The notes below the pieces were generated by a model. It was not told the DNA's origin. It saw only the letters and a list, made by a program, of their open reading frames with translations, and searched no databases. This document shows, piece by piece, positions 4,954-6,537 of a DNA stretch of 6,537 bases; positions within the stretch are counted from its first letter, which is position 1; the number at the start of each line of letters is the position of its first letter. Position numbers and translations under genes: made by a program. The stretch covers positions 1 through 6,537 of the forward strand of contig RKSB01000137.1 of NCBI GenBank assembly GCA_007571095.1, read 5' to 3'. The stretch comes from K189A clade bacterium (GTDB lineage: Bacteria; Pseudomonadota; Gammaproteobacteria; Pseudomonadales; Azotimanducaceae).

Positions 4954-6537
4954 ATGAGAGCCCTGCTTTGCATTGTGGCAGGCTTTTTGTTTTGCCTGCA
5001 CTCGCCTGTCGTGGCAAATGTTGCCTCCGATTCGAATTACCGGCAATTGGAAGACCGCCTGAAAGGCGGCCATATTCGAAGCCTGGAACGGCTTCGAGAG
5101 TCGTTCCTGCAGCTACCGGATCTTGCCGATCGTTTTTTCCTGGCCGGAGGGCTTGCCCGAAACACCTTGCGTCAACAAATGGAGTCGAAGACAGACACAG
5201 AAGCTACCCTCGACTCGGCTTCGACAGAATCGAAAAACACTCTTTCGCAAATCAACAAATTACTGGCCAACAGCTATGGTGGCCTGACCGGTCATTTACT
5301 CGGACGAAATTATTATTTGCTGCACAGCCAGCCACGGCAGGCCAGGTTTCATCAAAAAACGGTCGATGCCCTGTTGCGTTTGATCGAGGACTCAGGGTCG
5401 GGCAAGAATATCGAGGAGCCGCTTGTCATACTGACACCGGATGAAGCGCATGCCTACGCCCAGGCAAAGGGCCTGGAGGTTTTGGGCGGCTTCTACTTTA
5501 CGCCTTCCTCCGGTCGACTCTTTCTTGTTCTGTTGTGCAGTCAAGCGGGGCGACACTCGAGAATCTTCTTTGGCTTGAACGAAACCTGGCAGGCAATTCA
5601 AGCATCTTCACCGGAAAATAAAGGTTCAGGCAAGGAGGCATCCAGTATCGGTGCATTGATTTTGCAACTGGCCCGTGCCGGTGACAGCCTGGCACAAACC
5701 ACGGTCGGATTGAGCGGTCTGAACAGTGGCTCGAAAGGCAGCCTGCCGGTTGCTGAAAACTGGCTTTTGGAAGCCCATGACCAGAACAATCTTCAGGCCA
5801 CCCTGTCTCTGGCCAGCCTGTATCGGGATTTGGGCAAGGCCAGCCCGAACAAATCCGCACGTTTTCAATTTGAACAGGCCACGCTCTTCTACCTGAAAGC
5901 GATGGCCAGAGGGTCAACTCAGGCGATGACGAGCCTGGCTTCGCTTTATCTTTCAGGCAACTTTGGAATCGACTACAGGGGGTTTGCCGTCTCGCTGTTA
6001 CACAAGGCAAGCGAACTGAGTGATACTCGGGCCATGAGGATACTGGCAGAAATTTATGACAGCGACTTTTATCTGAAAACGCCGGCCGGGCATTCGCCTG
6101 TTCGACCGTCTCTGAAAAGGGCTGCCCGTCTGCTTGAGAAGGCCGGTCATCTGGGCGACGAAAGAGCACGGCTGGCCTACGGCGAACTGCTGGTCAATCG
6201 GCACAAGGAGATTGAATTCGACCGTCGGGCCTGGGTGTGGTTGAGGGAAATAGCCGACAATGCCACGCAAGAAGGCAACCCTGCTCTCAACGCCCGAATA
6301 GCCGAAGGCATGATACTGCTCGGCTGGATAAAAGCCCGAAAACTGCTGGGAAGAAGAAGTTTTGGTGCCGCCAAACGCTGGTGGTACTCGGCCGCCCGTA
6401 AAGTTGAAACTCCGGCGGTTGTAAACGAAGTGGCTTATATTCTGGCAGCCATCGAAGAACCTGGCTTAAGGGATGCGAAGGTTTCCCTCGAACTCATGGA
6501 CAGGATGATGCGGCTTAATCCGGAGGCTTCCAACAAC
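4954..6537 (+). CDS. Exported Sel1/TPR-like repeat protein, 3' end outside the window
   Basis: The frame is open for 528 codons up to the window edge, so the C-terminus is missing. Residues 1-21 (basic R2, hydrophobic core LLCIVAGFLFCL, ending VVA) look like a Sec signal peptide cleaved after A21, placing it in the periplasm or beyond. Residues 22-265 match no family I can name; this part includes a compact hydrophobic block, GGFYFTPSSGRLFLVLL (178-194). From about 266 there are degenerate Sel1-like helical hairpins: AENWLLEAHDQNNLQATLSL (267-286), then units beginning near 309, 345, 389, 427 and 471 with the A..L..LY pattern. The last visible part (NEVAYILAAI...LRDA...LELMDRMMRLNPEA) resembles the TPR-type ending seen in many such proteins. 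Such repeats usually mediate protein contacts. ATG 4954 follows GAGAGAG directly, a poor spacing; GTG 4921 is in frame but would bury the signal peptide. It follows gst by 42 bp and may be in the same transcript; no functional link is evident. Confidence 0.85.
   Translation, partial: MRALLCIVAGFLFCLHSPVVANVASDSNYRQLEDRLKGGHIRSLERLRESFLQLPDLADRFFLAGGLARNTLRQQMESKTDTEATLDSASTESKNTLSQINKLLANSYGGLTGHLLGRNYYLLHSQPRQARFHQKTVDALLRLIEDSGSGKNIEEPLVILTPDEAHAYAQAKGLEVLGGFYFTPSSGRLFLVLLCSQAGRHSRIFFGLNETWQAIQASSPENKGSGKEASSIGALILQLARAGDSLAQTTVGLSGLNSGSKGSLPVAENWLLEAHDQNNLQATLSLASLYRDLGKASPNKSARFQFEQATLFYLKAMARGSTQAMTSLASLYLSGNFGIDYRGFAVSLLHKASELSDTRAMRILAEIYDSDFYLKTPAGHSPVRPSLKRAARLLEKAGHLGDERARLAYGELLVNRHKEIEFDRRAWVWLREIADNATQEGNPALNARIAEGMILLGWIKARKLLGRRSFGAAKRWWYSAARKVETPAVVNEVAYILAAIEEPGLRDAKVSLELMDRMMRLNPEASNN
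5055..5097 (+). repeat. Two tandem hairpins inside the Sel1/TPR gene
   Basis: CCGCCT (5055-5060) and AGGCGG (5064-5069) form a 6-bp stem with a GAA loop; 6 bases later TCGAAGCC (5076-5083) and GGCTTCGA (5090-5097) form an 8-bp stem with a 6-base loop. Both lie in codons 34-48 of the coding sequence. They may be chance products of the codons used, or a structure acting on the early part of the mRNA. Confidence 0.4.

Noticed and set aside
4911..5444. Plus-strand open frame of 177 codons starting at ATG 4911
   Set aside because: It overlaps the Sel1/TPR gene in another frame, lacks a ribosome binding site and reads as low-likelihood protein with scattered Cys and Arg.
5498..6169. Long minus-strand open frame of 223 codons
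   Set aside because: It is antisense to the Sel1/TPR gene, is rich in Cys, Pro, Arg and Ser without any motif, and is explained by the codon composition of the true gene.

Overview
This window reads as chromosomal DNA of a gammaproteobacterium. The basis is the combination of a Coq7-type ubiquinone hydroxylase, a YhfA-type OsmC protein, an E. coli-like MsrA and a YcbL/GloC-type hydrolase, all closest in remembered sequence to gammaproteobacterial families, together with moderate GC content. Genus cannot be fixed from the sequence alone. I see no rRNA, tRNA, CRISPR array, transposase or att site; the DNA is gene-dense housekeeping and stress-response sequence.

Layout: (1) 28-720, minus strand, engB, a ribosome-assembly GTPase. 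(2) 787-1419, plus strand, coq7, divergent from engB across a 66-bp gap that holds a symmetric -10-like element. (3) 1381-1839 and 1955-2380, both minus strand, a YhfA-like OsmC protein preceded by a PaaI-like hotdog thioesterase; the OsmC gene converges on coq7 and overlaps its 3' end by 39 bp. (4) 2381-2861, a 481-bp gap without a confident gene; it holds a perfect 8-bp inverted repeat, a -10-like element and a leader hairpin before msrA, and a long stop-free but start-poor minus-strand frame. (5) 2862-3485, plus strand, msrA, closed by an intrinsic terminator. (6) 3587-4237, 4237-4911 and 4954-6537 (cut by the window edge), plus strand: a GloC-type glyoxalase II, a glutathione S-transferase sharing one base with it, and a secreted Sel1/TPR-repeat protein.

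The genes share a loose theme of redox and thiol chemistry: ubiquinone synthesis (Coq7), peroxide or thiol handling (OsmC), methionine sulfoxide repair (MsrA), glutathione thioester hydrolysis (GloC) and glutathione conjugation or reduction (GST). GloC and GST form a probable translationally coupled glutathione pair. EngB and the thioesterase fall outside that theme.

The least understood item is the Sel1/TPR protein at 4954-6537. Its 528 visible residues comprise a signal peptide, an uncharacterised stretch of about 240 residues, and degenerate Sel1-like repeats. No clearly new multi-gene system is visible. The points most worth checking are that protein's middle domain, the loss of the second recycling cysteine in MsrA, and the 481-bp gap.
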